Positions 1 to 10,968 of a DNA stretch of 64,000 bases are shown here, in pieces (position 1 is the first letter of the stretch; every line of letters begins with the position of its first letter). Where the stretch lies: positions 597,855,038 through 597,919,037 of the forward strand of contig OZ010786.1 in the NCBI GenBank assembly GCA_963932465.1. The letters are read 5' to 3'. Source of the stretch: Maratus speciosus. Taxonomy: Eukaryota; Arthropoda; Arachnida; Araneae; Salticidae. The position numbers were made by a program, and so were the translations under genes. The notes below the pieces were generated by a model, which worked only from the letters and a program-made list of their open reading frames with translations, was not told the origin of the DNA and searched no databases.

Positions 1-1740
1 AAGAGACTTTATTTTGAACCCCTTATAATACTACAAATCATGAATTATTGACAAAATTAATAGATCGCAATTTTTGAAACGATATTTTGAAATTTATAAA
101 TGTGTCTTATATTGATGAATGTTTTATGATTCTCCAATATAATAGAAAATAACTAATAATAAAACATTGAAAATATTTTGCATTGTGACTGAATGAAAGT
201 TTGTAATAATGTAAGAGTTGTGATTTAGTAAGTTATGTTAATGGTTCTTCATTAACATAGTTCAAAGACTCCAATTAAGAGATTAATAAATATATCATCA
301 TGTAATTTAATGTTCGAAAATTCTACATATAATTGTACAAAATAAGAACACTTTTTGTGCTATAAATGTTATTCCTCTTCATTTGGTCATCAAGTGCTGT
401 TTTACAGAAAGTACAATCTTCAAACATTTGAAAAATTGAAGTATTAAAATTGATATTTCAGCTGTCACCCCCCCCCCCCTTTCAAATATGGATGACTTTT
501 TAGATTCCCTATAAAACGTTTTCCAAACGTAGTGTACAAATGAATATTTCACACTCCTAATTTACATATGTAAATCTGGTGAAATTCTTGGCTATCATAA
601 CTTTGATATTATTTATAATAATGATGAACTTTTGTGAAAATGAGTGTAATTGGGTTATTTTCTTTTCAATTTCACAGTGATAATTTATTCAGGATCACAT
701 TAATGAAATATATAAAGTTATTGTATCCAATATCATGAAATTACGAACAGGTCTCTGACATTCTGAGTATTTTTGAGTACTTTAATTGTTCAACTATTAT
801 CAATATTTAATTTTATTCATAAAAAACTATTCTACACCCAGTTACTTCATATAAGCATTTAAAGGTTTCTTTTTTTGTGATACTCTGAAAACAAAAAGCT
901 GAAGTTTAAGTGTTGTTTTTCATTTTTGTAGTAACATATTTTTTTCCTCCTTATTTTTCAGTTCAATTCAATACATTTAAAATATAAGCTTAGGTTTAGA
1001 AATTCTACCATAAATTACAGTTCTTTATCTGTAAGAAGCACCTAATAGCAGTTTGATTTGATGCTGAATGGTTTACCATCCTAATATGGAAGTAGCGCAA
1101 GTGCAATTTTAGACGTTAGATTTTCAGAGCAATTTATTTATTTTTAATTTAATTTTTAGGAGAAGGTTGGGGGGGGGGGATTTTAATTAAAGTTAAATAT
1201 TGATTTAATGTTTTCAATTTTTCAGTTTAACAGTCAGATTGATTTAAGGTGAATCCAGATACTTTATTAAATAAATAATTAAATCAAACGGATTTTTGTT
1301 GACCCCATTTTCTATTTAAAAAAAAAAATGCTTACGTATTTTCAAAGTTCGCCATTCATTAAAAAGATTTTGATAAATTTATTGTTTATTAACACAGTAC
1401 ATTGTTAGTACCGAAGATACATAGATTACATTTTTCAATAAGTAGCAGTATTCATCGATCACTAATATTTTTAAATAAACAGATTAAGATTTACCAATTT
1501 GTACTTGTTTTTAAAATATCCATTTCCATTTTACATGTGTGTCAATGGTATAAATCATTTTAGAACATTTAATAGAGGCGAAGAAATTATAAATTTCCAT
1601 AAATCTGAATGGTTGTCATCATTCTTATAAGAGTAATAAATTTTTAAACGCTAAATCACTATTTATAAGTGATGTAAAAGAGTTCTTGAAAACAGAATAA
1701 CCTTTGAATTAACATGAATTGAAATGCATTGTCAGTAATG
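1..1740. other. AT-rich noncoding DNA
   Basis: No open frame, paired inverted ends or RNA gene could be supported here. The stretch has short homopolymer runs (C run near 469-478, G run near 1170-1178) and otherwise looks like ordinary AT-rich intergenic or intronic DNA. Confidence 0.6.
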
Positions 1741-2834
1741 TAGATGTCAACGAGCGCACGCGCGCAAAGTGCTTTTCTCCCAAAATCATTTGGCACACTC
1801 CGACTTTCGCTAAGGTGCGTCTAAGCTTGAGGGTTCGGATATTAGCCACCGGGCTCAACTTAATTTTTCAGTACCGAGCCGGGACTGGCTTCATTCTTCC
1901 AAGATTTGCAAGGGCCGACATTTTAAGTACCGGTCTCGACCCACCCCGTACGAAAATTATTGTCTCGGCCTGGTCTGATCCGTGCAAAAATCAGTAATAT
2001 TTGTCCCGGCCCAAAAACTTGTGCAAAAATATTATATTTTTTTTAATTGCCATTATTGTACAATTAAAATTTAAAATTTATTCTTTTCAAAGAATAGCAA
2101 TTTCTAGGCAATAAAATTAAAATACAATAAAACTTGTGAAAAAGAACCCGTATATGACGTAATCTTGACTTAAACTAAAAAATGTGTTGATACATGAAAA
2201 TTGAATATAATAATATGTGAGGGAAAGTATATAATATATTTAAAACTACGAAGAAGGAAACTTGTCTATAACGTATATTTTTTATTCCCTAAGCAATTTC
2301 GTCTTATGTGATTTTACTGTATAGTAGTTATCAGATTCTTAAGCCTCAAATACATAGAATATGGATTAACGATATTAATGTTAACTGAATCATTTACATA
2401 CAGATAGTGATTCATTAAAAAAATAAATATCGCAGCACACGAGGTTTCTTTAAAAATGAAGATTATAAAAATGAAAAGAAAAAAGGATAAAATAAGTATT
2501 TTTAGTCAGAACTCCTCGTACGAAACAATTTTTTATTCTATCGACGTAAAAATCCATGTTTTCTAGTTTTTAGTACCTAGATTTTAACTTTTTCTTTGGG
2601 GGGGGGGGGGGGGGATCGGGCTAAGACGGGACCGGCCCGAACTTTTAAGTTTTCTACCGGGCCGGACCAGTAATTTTTTTTGTACGGGATGAACTTTTAG
2701 ATTTTATACCGGGGCGGGTAGTTGATTATTTTTCTACGTGCCGGGCCAAACTTTTTTCTATGAGCAAGCCGAATTTCTTTTTCTGTGGACGAGACTGGAC
2801 GTCGTCTGGAAATTTCGTCCTGTAGTGACATCTA
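1741..2834. mobile_element. Possible inverted-repeat element, hAT-like ends
   Basis: The segment begins TAGATGTCAACGAG and ends with the inverted counterpart GTGACATCTA, so the first ~9 bp are an inverted pair. Inside both ends lie GC-rich blocks that repeat CCGGGCC/CGGGCCGG-type words, separated by an AT-rich middle (about 2000-2590) and a run of G at about 2599-2614. The same right end (GAGACATCTAG) recurs at 3790-3800 in a tandem copy. No convincing 8-bp target duplication was found (CAGTAATG versus GTTTGGCT), so the exact boundaries and the hAT label are tentative. No transposase was recognised. Confidence 0.3.
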
Positions 2835-4068
2835 GTTTGGCTGTTTCCAGTTACCATCCAACAAAGTTTAATATAAAAGACTTCTTCTATATAAAATGAA
2901 AACCAAAATAATTCAAGCTTATGCTCAAATATTTTCTCCTGCGCGATAAATTTGATACGAAAAGTAGGATTGCGTCATCTTTACTACCAACCAACCAATC
3001 TTACTTCCGCAAGTGAGTCGAGAGTCGAGTCAGTATGTCGACTCATCAATCAAGTGAGTCGACTCTAGAGTTGGCCGAAGAGTCGAAGAGTCGACTCAAA
3101 ATCTCGACTCCTTCCAAGTGAGTCGAACTGTCGATTCCTCACTAGTGAACTGCCTCGACTCAAAAGAGTCGAACTTTAATTTCCACTCAGTTTGGGATTC
3201 GGAGTCGAAGAGTCGAAGTCGACTCACTCAAAGAGTGGTTGGACGAGTTTAACACAGTGTCGGACTTGGAGAGTCGAGAGTTGAAGAGTGGATTTTCGAT
3301 TCTTCGACTCAGTATCGGATTTCAACTCTTCGAATTCGGGCTGGGTTGTTTAGCAGAGGACGAGAGAACGGAGATCTTGGTTTAATTATGTATTGGCGAT
3401 TTTGGGAAAGAAGAAAGCAGTGTAGATGTATGTTTAGGAAGATGACGGTATTAATGAAAGGAGAGGGAGGGACAGGGACAAGGGGGCGGGCAGTGTCGGA
3501 CTTGGAGAGTCGAGAGTTGAAGAGTGGATTTTCGACTCTTCGAAAACCACTCTTTCCACTCAGTATCGGGTTTCAACTCTTTGAATCCGGGCTGGGTTGT
3601 TTAGCAGAGAACGGAGATCTTGGTTGTAGAAGCAGTGTAGATGTATGTTAAGGAAGATGACGGTATGGATGAAAGGAGAGGGAGGGACAAAGTTTTTTTT
3701 CTACTGGCCGGGCCAAACTTTTTTCTATGAGCAAGCTGAACTTTTTTTCTGTGGAAGGGACGGGACAGGGCCTGGAAATTTCGACCCGTAGAGACATCTA
3801 GTTTGGCTGTTTCCAGTTACCATCCAACAAAGTTTAATATAAAAGACTTCTTCTATATAAAATCAAAACCAAAATAATTAAACCAAATATTTTCTCATGC
3901 GCGATAAATTTGATACGAAAAGTAAAATTGCGTCATATTTACAACCAACCACCCAATCTTACTTCTGCAAGTGAGTCGAGAGTCGAGTCAGTATGTCGAC
4001 TCATCAATCAAGTGAGTCGACTCAGCGTCGACTCCTCAAAATGAGTGGAAATGCCCATACCTAGTAGG
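2733..4068. repeat. Nested tandem duplication with GAGTCGA-rich core
   Basis: Positions 2733-3065 recur almost unchanged at 3697-4022 (offset about 960 bp), including the CGGGCCAAACTTTTTTC start and the AGTGAGTCGAGAGTCGAGTC block. Inside the unit, 3257-3480 recurs at 3497-3680 (offset about 240 bp), each with a GTCGGACTTGGAGAGTCGAG stretch and a GATGACGGTAT stretch. The core is dominated by overlapping direct and inverted copies of GAGTCGA/TCGACTC. The last ~55 bp (GTCGACTCAGCGTCGACTCC to the CCCATACCTAG end) are found again at 10915-10962. No gene is supported; the open frame across 3346-3651 is a by-product of the repeat. Confidence 0.75.
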
Positions 4069-4816
4069 GATGGGTAGAAAAACGTGGAACAGTTCCAAGA
4101 GAAAAAACGAAGGAACTGTTACTCTTCGCCAAAAAGAACCGTTCTTTTCGAACTAAAACTTCATCTGTCGCCAAAGCAATCGTTGACACATTTTTCTCTC
4201 ACTTGCGGTTGGTTGATGATGTCAAAAGGTTTCCAAACAATGAGAAACGTCATTAAAGTATCAAATGCTAGATGCCAGAAAAGGGGAAACTCGCCTGAAT
4301 AACGATGCCAAGTCAGAGGAGCAGTTTAAAAGGAACATATCTTTGGAAAAAAAACTTCTCGTTTCTGTTTCTCATCATTGCGCAGCCGCGGAAAAACGCA
4401 AGGAACAGATAGTGGAATGTGGAATGGGGCAGAAACAGGTGCAGATCGAGAAACGTACTTCGGGAACATGTTATTTTTTGCTGTTTCTTCTTTGTTCTTA
4501 TCATTTTAGAGGTATTTTGCTTGGATTAGAGTGTGTGTGTGTGGGACGGGGTCGGGAGGGGGCTTAATATGCTCCGGTAAGAAAGGAACTTTGATGCCAG
4601 GTAGAAAATTCAGTTTTACTTTGACATGAGGACATGACGGATAGAATTTGTCGGTCGCTGATAAATTAGAGAAATAAAGGAAAGGGAAGAAGGTCTCTTA
4701 ATCATTTTTCTTACTGAAGATACGTCAGATTAAAGGTCTTTTACATTTTCATGACTTCTTTTAAGAACAATAGGCGTTACATAAAGGAGACATGTAATTT
4801 AGTACTATAATTAATA
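4065..4816. other. hAT-like end fragment and featureless DNA
   Basis: A TAGGGATGGG motif at 4065-4074 looks like the end of a hAT-type element; its complement CCCATCCCTA closes repeats at 8834 and 10904. The following 90 bp contain short GGAACAGTTCC-like palindromes also seen in those repeats. The remainder up to the mariner element shows nothing recognisable. Confidence 0.4.
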
Positions 4817-5774
4817 CAGGGTTAGCGAAATTAAACTTCCGCTACTCAAAGGTCCCTGTAGGCCGTTCTACTACTCCGAAGAGAAAAATATTTCGACAAC
4901 AGACACTTTGGAGGATGCGCTCGAGATTTCCGAAATAAAAAAAAATAGTTTAAAAAATCGCTACCAGGTGGCGCAGCGGGGCACCACATTGCAGCAACCC
5001 ATGCAAATGCCACGCACGATAAAAGAAAGAAGTTTGTGCCCCAATCATATGAGCATTTCAAAATGCCGACGTTGCCGGAGAGAGTAATGCTAGTCAAAAT
5101 GTACTATCGCAACAGTGAGAATGCAGAGGCAGTTGTGAGAGAGTTCCGCCGTCTCAAGAAACAACGACGTGGACTGATATCGGAGCATGCTCTTAAAGAC
5201 ATGATGATTAAATTCGAGCTAACAGGGCAGGTAGGTGATTTGCCGGGAAGTGGAAGTAAAAGTGTACCACCGCCGTCGTAGAGGATGTTGCTATAGCGGT
5301 CGTGGAAGCAAGCATTCATTCGCCTCATGGAACTGTCAGTGTACAGACGATTTCACGTACCCTTGATATGCCCTACTCCAGTGTCTGACAGTGCTTAGAA
5401 TTCTGATCTGCTACCCGTATAAGATTCAAGCTATTCAGCAATTGGAACGACAAGATCCGGACACTCGCAAAATTCTCGCGAGAATGGCGGTTGGTGATTC
5501 CTGCCCATGGAAATTCTGTGCTTGCTTATTGCCCTTATTGTGTTCCTTTTGTGTAAGACCACTGGTCCTTCAGTGTTTCGGGATCTCAGATTTTCCTCTC
5601 TTGACACGCCAACTAGTAGCGCCATCTAGTGGCGATTTTTTAAACTATTTTTTTATTTCGGAAATCTCGAACGCATCCTCCGAAGTGTCTGTTGTCAAAA
5701 TATTTTTCTCTTCGGACTAGTAGAACGGCCTCCAGGGCCCTTTGAGTAGCGGAAGTTTAATTTCGCTAACCCTG
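4817..5774 (+). mobile_element. mariner-family element, internally deleted
   Basis: The element starts CAGGGTTAGCGAAATTAAAC and ends with the exact inverted counterpart; the inverted ends extend for about 160 bp with only a few mismatches and small gaps. It is flanked by TA on both sides (4815-4816 and 5775-5776), the target site of the Tc1/mariner superfamily. At 958 bp it is shorter than a typical ~1.3-kb mariner, and the missing part is the catalytic half of the transposase. It is therefore non-autonomous. Mariner elements move by cut-and-paste using a DDD/DDE transposase; here only the N-terminal DNA-binding part is left. Confidence 0.88.
5060..5519 (+). pseudogene. mariner transposase remnant (N-terminal part)
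   Basis: Three frame segments read in order as the start of a mariner-like transposase. 5060-5279 gives a helix-turn-helix region beginning MPTLPERVMLVKMYYRNSEN and ending with a GDLPGSGS linker. A second frame continues from about 5279 (VEDVAIAVVEASIHSPHGTV, then TISRTLDMPYSSV) to a TGA near 5386. A third frame from about 5391 has LICYPYKIQAIQQL and then ARMAVGDSCPWKF. In intact relatives the last motif is followed by the first catalytic Asp (a WSDEAHF-type motif); here the sequence jumps directly to the 3' inverted repeat, so the whole catalytic domain is deleted. Two frameshifts and a stop confirm decay. The N-terminal type is common in arthropod mariner-like genes. Family assignment is from motif recognition, not a search. 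Confidence 0.75.
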
Positions 5775-5776
5775 TA

Positions 5777-7471
5777 CATTATTAATGTAAAAAATAATTA
5801 CTACTTTAAAAACATAAGATATTTATTTTGTATTTAATACATAAAAATTTCAATCTACTTATTTAATACACAAAAATGTCAATTTCTTTTTTATTGTGAG
5901 TATCGAATCATGATAATAATATTAATTAGATATAAATATCAATTTTTCTTTTCGTTCTTAATATTTGTTCAACAAATGTATGAATGGGAATAAGCACATA
6001 AAAATCAATACTAGTATTAATAGTAGTAATAATAAACGTTTTCGTTTACATCTGAATGTAGGTTTCCACAAATCCCTCCCCCCTCTCTAAATTTGTTACT
6101 ATAACTAAAATTATTTTTAACTATTTTATAAACACGATTTTTGTGTAGCTGAATAATAAGGATATGTTAAAATAGCAAAAGTAATGAGTTTAAATAAATG
6201 TTAATACAATAATAATAATAAAACAGCACTAGTAGGGTTATGTGTAAGGAGAAAGTTGAATGCTTTTTCTAGAAAATGCTTGCCTCTAACAAACGAATCA
6301 ATAAAAACTTTTTAAAAAATGTAATTTTAATTAAATAAGCAACTCAATAAATGTTATTCTTCAAATTGAGTTTTTAAATTTGTATTACAAAATATTACAG
6401 CAAAAAATTTCATTTTAAATCTTGAAATTAAAAGAATTAAGGAATATTGCTGTAGATTCTTAAAAAAGGGTATTTAAAAAAATTGTAATCGAACGGTTTT
6501 TCAATTTTCGATAAATGAATTACATCTTGAGCTATTAGCTATTGTTGTATCATGATGACAGTTTTTCCTCTTCTCCGCACTGTCGCGCCCGGAAATTCGG
6601 TTAAAGATATCAAATTCGCAGTATTTTCTGAAACACCTACCTTTTTATTGAAAATGGGGAAAACCCATTCGATTAGCTAATTTTTGAGCAAAAGTACCTA
6701 GTAATTTTATGCGTTTGCGAATAAAAATGAAATGAAGAATATGTCAGAAAGAACACAGTTTAGATTTGAGAAGAGACTCAAGAAAATCAAGAAAGTATAC
6801 ATGAGGTCAGATATTTTTAAAATTCATATAGCTTAAAAAAAGCTAGATCAGTTAAACAAATTGTTCGGGAAAAATTCATTATGCGCTATGCGTATTTTCC
6901 GATTTTCATAGACATCAGGTAGAAAAATATAGTTTATTATTAGTATTGTATTTATAGAATTTTAATTATGATGACCAATGAAATCAAAAGAAAATATTCC
7001 TTAAATGTCTTTTTTTTTTTTTTTTTTTTTTGGCTTTTCTTGACAAATAAAGATATTTTATCATGAGTTATTTTATGGATTCAAGACAATTGGATAAACA
7101 ATTCTTTAGATTTCGCAAAAATAAATAAAATAAAATAAAATAAAATAAAATAAATAAAAAGAATGTAAGAAAGAAACAGCAGTTTGAAGTTACAAATCTT
7201 TCTTCATGTATTCATTTGAAATATTTCTGGTGTCAGCTTAATAATGTATGCTAAAAAACTTCGAAGCAGTGCCAGATATGTTCTTAATTAATTGATATTG
7301 GAATTAAGGTTTACAAAAGCAGCTACTAAACACTAAGAATATTTGCATTTAAAGAGTTCCTTAGGTTCTATTAGAAACAAGATTTAGAAGTTTTTAAACG
7401 ATTTTTTTTATGCAATTTTGAAATACACAACCAAAGGCGTCCCCCCCCCCCCAAAAAAAAAAGTCACGGTG
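5777..7471. other. AT-rich noncoding DNA with simple repeats
   Basis: No gene or paired inverted ends were recognised. A run of about 22 T is at 7010-7031 and a (TAAAA)n tract at about 7119-7158. A short GC patch (CGCACTGTCGCGCCCGG) sits near 6576-6592 without further context. Confidence 0.6.
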
Positions 7472-7485
7472 GCACTAGATTTTGG

Positions 7486-7721
7486 TTTATTGGTGTTGGT
7501 GTTATTTGTGACGGCCGATTATCTGCACGAGGGATATGGGCCCGAGGGGGAGTGCCCTCCGTGGGGGTCTTTCTAAGGCAACCTAACCCGTATTTACGTA
7601 TGGAAACCCAAAGTTAGAAGAAAACTCCGAACGATTAGGCCGACGGGCGCGATTGGGTTCGAGCCCAGCCCCTCCCGCCTATCACCTTCGAGAGTAGAAA
7701 CCCCCGGCCACTGGTGGGGCC
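7486..7721 (-). mobile_element. SINE copy 1, with 14-bp target duplication
   Basis: A GC-rich 236-bp insert is flanked by the exact 14-bp direct repeat GCACTAGATTTTGG (7472-7485 and 7722-7735), the hallmark of LINE-driven retrotransposition. The body shares a long conserved block with 36488-36629 (GAGTGCCCTCCGTGGGGGTC and flanks). The orientation is inferred as minus: the second copy lacks the high-coordinate end, consistent with 5' truncation, and the low-coordinate ends of the two copies are different short repeats (AACACCAAC-like here, CAACCC-like there), consistent with variable 3' tails instead of poly(A). A GGTTCGAGCCC word near 7657 resembles an RNA polymerase III B box, but on the plus strand, so a tRNA origin is not proven. 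Confidence 0.8.
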
Positions 7722-7735
7722 GCACTAGATTTTGG

Positions 7736-8527
7736 AACGAATATGTCTGTCATCAATTGCCTAGTCTGTTTTTCTTTAAATCGGGTATATACACATGAAA
7801 TAAAACTTTGAAGAATTAAATCATTTTATTATCGTTTTTTTTTTTTTTTTTTTTTTTTTTCGAGGATCCCCCTCATTTGCCGTTTAAGATAATTTTAAAC
7901 TCATGAACTTAAGAGAAACAGAATTAAATATTGTCTTCAACGAAAGATTGAAGCTTATCCCTTCACCAAAAAATCCTTAATTTACTTTTCTCTTATTGTA
8001 TAATTATTTTAAGTTACTTGAAAAATAAATAAATAATATTCATTTTTTTTTAATCATCTGATAAAAAGAAAATTTAGTTAATTGAACTTGGAACCCTCAC
8101 TTCCCCCCCCCCTCCCCCGTCTTCCTAGAGCCATAACTATATCTCAATTCTTGGCATTATTTTCAATTTTTAGCTTGCTAATTTTAATAAGAAGTCTCAA
8201 AAATTTTAGTTTATCTAATCATATTAGTTTAAGTTCAGAACTAATAAGTTTGAAAAAAGGTATTTCATGGAATTTATTTATTGGATTACCTTAAAGCCAG
8301 TTTCGAGTCAAATGCTAACATAGTATTTATCGCAGTTGTTTTAAATATTGGCCATGGGTTCCATTTTTACATTAATGAAAATATTATTAAATGTATTTTT
8401 TTTTTCATTTCTTTTTCAAACAACATCCTCTTCATTTTTTGTATAATCAAAATTTCCACTTGAAAACTCAAAAGTAAAAAAAAAAAAAAAAGAGAAAAGA
8501 AAAAGAAAAAATAACATGATGTATCCA
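7736..8527. other. AT-rich noncoding DNA
   Basis: Contains a poly-T run at about 7837-7860 and small C runs near 8104-8117. Short open frames across 8082-8463 have no recognisable domain and a composition driven by poly-T/A, so they are not called as genes. Confidence 0.5.
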
Positions 8528-9076
8528 GATTTTTTTTTTTTCTTTTTGTATCAGAAACCCTCATTGCTTTAAATTCCCTTCCTCAGTATTATGTATTCAG
8601 TAAAGAAGAAAGAGAAGACGGCTTTTTTTAATCCCTGAAACCGAACAATCAGTCAATGCCCTGTCTGTTACTGCGACAGTCCCAGGAACAGGTCTTGGTG
8701 TATTCGTTCCTCTCCCCGTTCCTTACGAGATCACGTGACCTGTACCTTTTGAACAGGTAAAAGAAACAGTTCCAGATTCTGAAGGATCAGTTCGTTTTCG
8801 TTTTTCAAAAGGAGCAGGAACGCCCATCCCTAATAGTATTGCTTTTGACATCCCTTCAAAAATCTGGCACAGTCTCGGTCCCGATGATGCCGGATTTTTG
8901 ACGTTATACTGTATCTTTATAAAAATTCAGGCATAAAAAACAGGGCATTGACTGATTGTTCGGTTTCAGGGATTAAAAAAAGCCGTCTTCTCTTTCTTCT
9001 TTACTGAATACATAATACTGAGGAAGGGAATTTAAAGCAATGAGGGTTTCTGATACAAAAAGAAAAAAAAAAAATC
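8528..9076. repeat. Perfect 137-bp inverted repeat (fold-back)
   Basis: The arm 8528-8664 is the exact reverse complement of 8940-9076 as far as I can read, including equal 12-base T/A runs. The 275-bp spacer holds one copy of a hAT-end-like repeat (8721-8834) and a smaller imperfect inverted pair around ATCTGGCACAG / GATGCCGGAT (about 8859-8899). No TA or 8-bp duplication frames the arms clearly. It could be a recent inverted duplication, a fold-back transposon or an assembly artefact. Confidence 0.85.
8721..8834 (+). repeat. Dispersed repeat R1, copy 1 (hAT-like end)
   Basis: This 114-bp stretch (starting CCTTACGAGATCACGTGACC, ending CGCCCATCCCTAAT) recurs with about five substitutions at 10791-10904. 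The TAGGGATGGGCG terminus (read on the minus strand) looks like a hAT element end. Confidence 0.7.
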
Positions 9077-9450
9077 AGTAGCGGATGGGTACAGCTTAAT
9101 GCAACAATGTTAAAGAAGCGCCTGCGTAATAGAAGAAGGGAGAAGGAAAACCCGTAGGGATTTTTCTAAACCTGGTTTGAAGCAAAGGAAAAAAATAAGC
9201 TTTTGCATTACTACTGGCGCCACCTATCCAAAATATTTGAAAATAATAATAAAAACGAAATCCTTAGATCGTAATCTTTCCAACATTGTAGTAAGAAGTA
9301 AATAAATAAGTAAACAAATATCTAAGACTTTCACTGTTAAAATTTAAAAGCAGATCCTCTTTTATGTCATAATAATGTTATTTAATATTTAACTCATTTC
9401 ATATACATGAATAAACAGGGATGTGTATATGGCGTTTTAACAGCTTTAAG

Positions 9451-10088
9451 GCTATAGGGCAATTCCACCGAAAATTATCATTTTGGTGGGAGATAAAATT
9501 TATAATATATTTAATTTAACGGTATGATTGGAAAACTTGATATTTGTATATTCTATAATAAAATCCTTATAAAAAGGCATTGTAAATTGCTGTTTACAAA
9601 CTAAGTTAAGTACCATTGTTGTCTTTGTAAAGTCATAATGTTACGTCATAATGTTACGTCAGTTACACGTGTAAATGTCATTTTTTTTTTTTTTTATTCA
9701 GAAATTAATTAAACAAGATACTGTTATAATTTGCCATTACTTAGTGTTGTTAAGAACATTAAATCACTTTTTTTAACGGGTAGTTTTGATAATTTTTACT
9801 CTTCAATGAAGGCAGAAAAAATGTTTGTATATTTTATGTTATGTCAGTTACAGAACTTTGAATTGCAATTTTTATATAAAATAAAATTATCAAAACATTA
9901 TTAAAATATAATAGGGCTAAAAGACACAATGAAATAATCTGCAGGTATTTGGGTATTAAGTCGTTAGTAGGAAATATTTTAAATTGTAAAAATTTGTTCT
10001 AGCTTTATTAGTAAATTTTATACATAGCTTTGAAAACAAAATTCGATGATCAAATGTTACATCAGTTACGATGGATTTGCCCTATAGC
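9451..10088. mobile_element. Short inverted-repeat element (~638 bp)
   Basis: The left end GCTATAGGGCAATTCCACCG pairs with the right end, whose reverse complement is GCTATAGGGCAAATCCATCG (three mismatches in 20). The target duplication may be TA but is obscured by the palindromic TATA. The interior is non-coding, AT-rich and has a direct repeat ATAATGTTACGTC (about 9637-9660). No transposase. Superfamily unassigned. Confidence 0.6.
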
Positions 10089-10790
10089 AAATTAGTCACC
10101 AAGGGATATAATAAAATTATTATTTCTTATCTTAAGCTAAATCTTTTAACTTCGCTGTCAGTCAAGTCTTTAGAAAACAATAAATATGATTTAACTAACA
10201 TATACTTCTATAATTAAAACAGACATAATTTTAAACTTGTTCTTTAAGTATAATTATGTATATGTACATTATTATATATAATACATCAATGTGGCCTTAA
10301 AAAAAAAAAAGATTTAAAAGCTATAACAATTTGTTTCCTCTATATTCTTAATTTAAAATGTTTCTTTGTTTTATAATAAAAAAGTAAATAAATCTCAATT
10401 TAGAGAGCACTGTTTTTTTAAAAATTATTATTACATTGAACTAAACATATTTTAATTTTAGGGTTATTTCAGTTCATATTTTATAGAAAATGTATAATGA
10501 GAGCATCTCATAATCTTTTTAACATTAGAATATTATTATAATGCAACAAGTATTAAGATCTTAATTTATAATAATAACAGTAATAGTAATAAAAGTAGGA
10601 GAAAAATAAAATATAAACACACAATAAAATATAAAACATATGGATAAGTACCAAGTACAAATGAGCATCAACACCAACAAAACAACGTGCCGAAGCCGGC
10701 TAGGGATTTTTTTATTTTTTCCCCATAGCTTTATGCAGTCAAAGTTTTAACATTGTTGCATTAAGCTGCCCCTATCCGCTACTCTTCGAT

Positions 10791-10904
10791 CCTTACGAGA
10801 TCACGTGACCTGTACCTTTGGAACAGGCAAAAGAAACAGTTCCAGATTCTGAAGGAACAGTTCGTTTTCGTTTTTCAAAAGGAGCAGGAACGCCCATCCC
10901 TAAT
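10791..10904 (+). repeat. Dispersed repeat R1, copy 2
   Basis: Same 114-bp sequence as at 8721-8834. Immediately downstream (10915-10962) is a copy of the end of the GAGTCGA-rich repeat found at 4013-4064, which shows these mobile fragments were inserted in or next to each other more than once. Confidence 0.7.
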
Positions 10905-10968
10905 CCCTAGTCGACTCAGCGTCGACTCCTTAAAATGAGTGGAAATGCCCATCCCTAGTAACACCGTC

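Noticed and set aside
3346..3651. 101-codon frame in the GAGTCGA repeat
   Set aside because: Arises from tandem duplication; the two halves repeat each other and show no domain or codon bias.
8082..8564. Short frames of 60-70 codons around poly-T tracts
   Set aside because: Composition is set by T/A runs; no motif, and the strands mirror each other.
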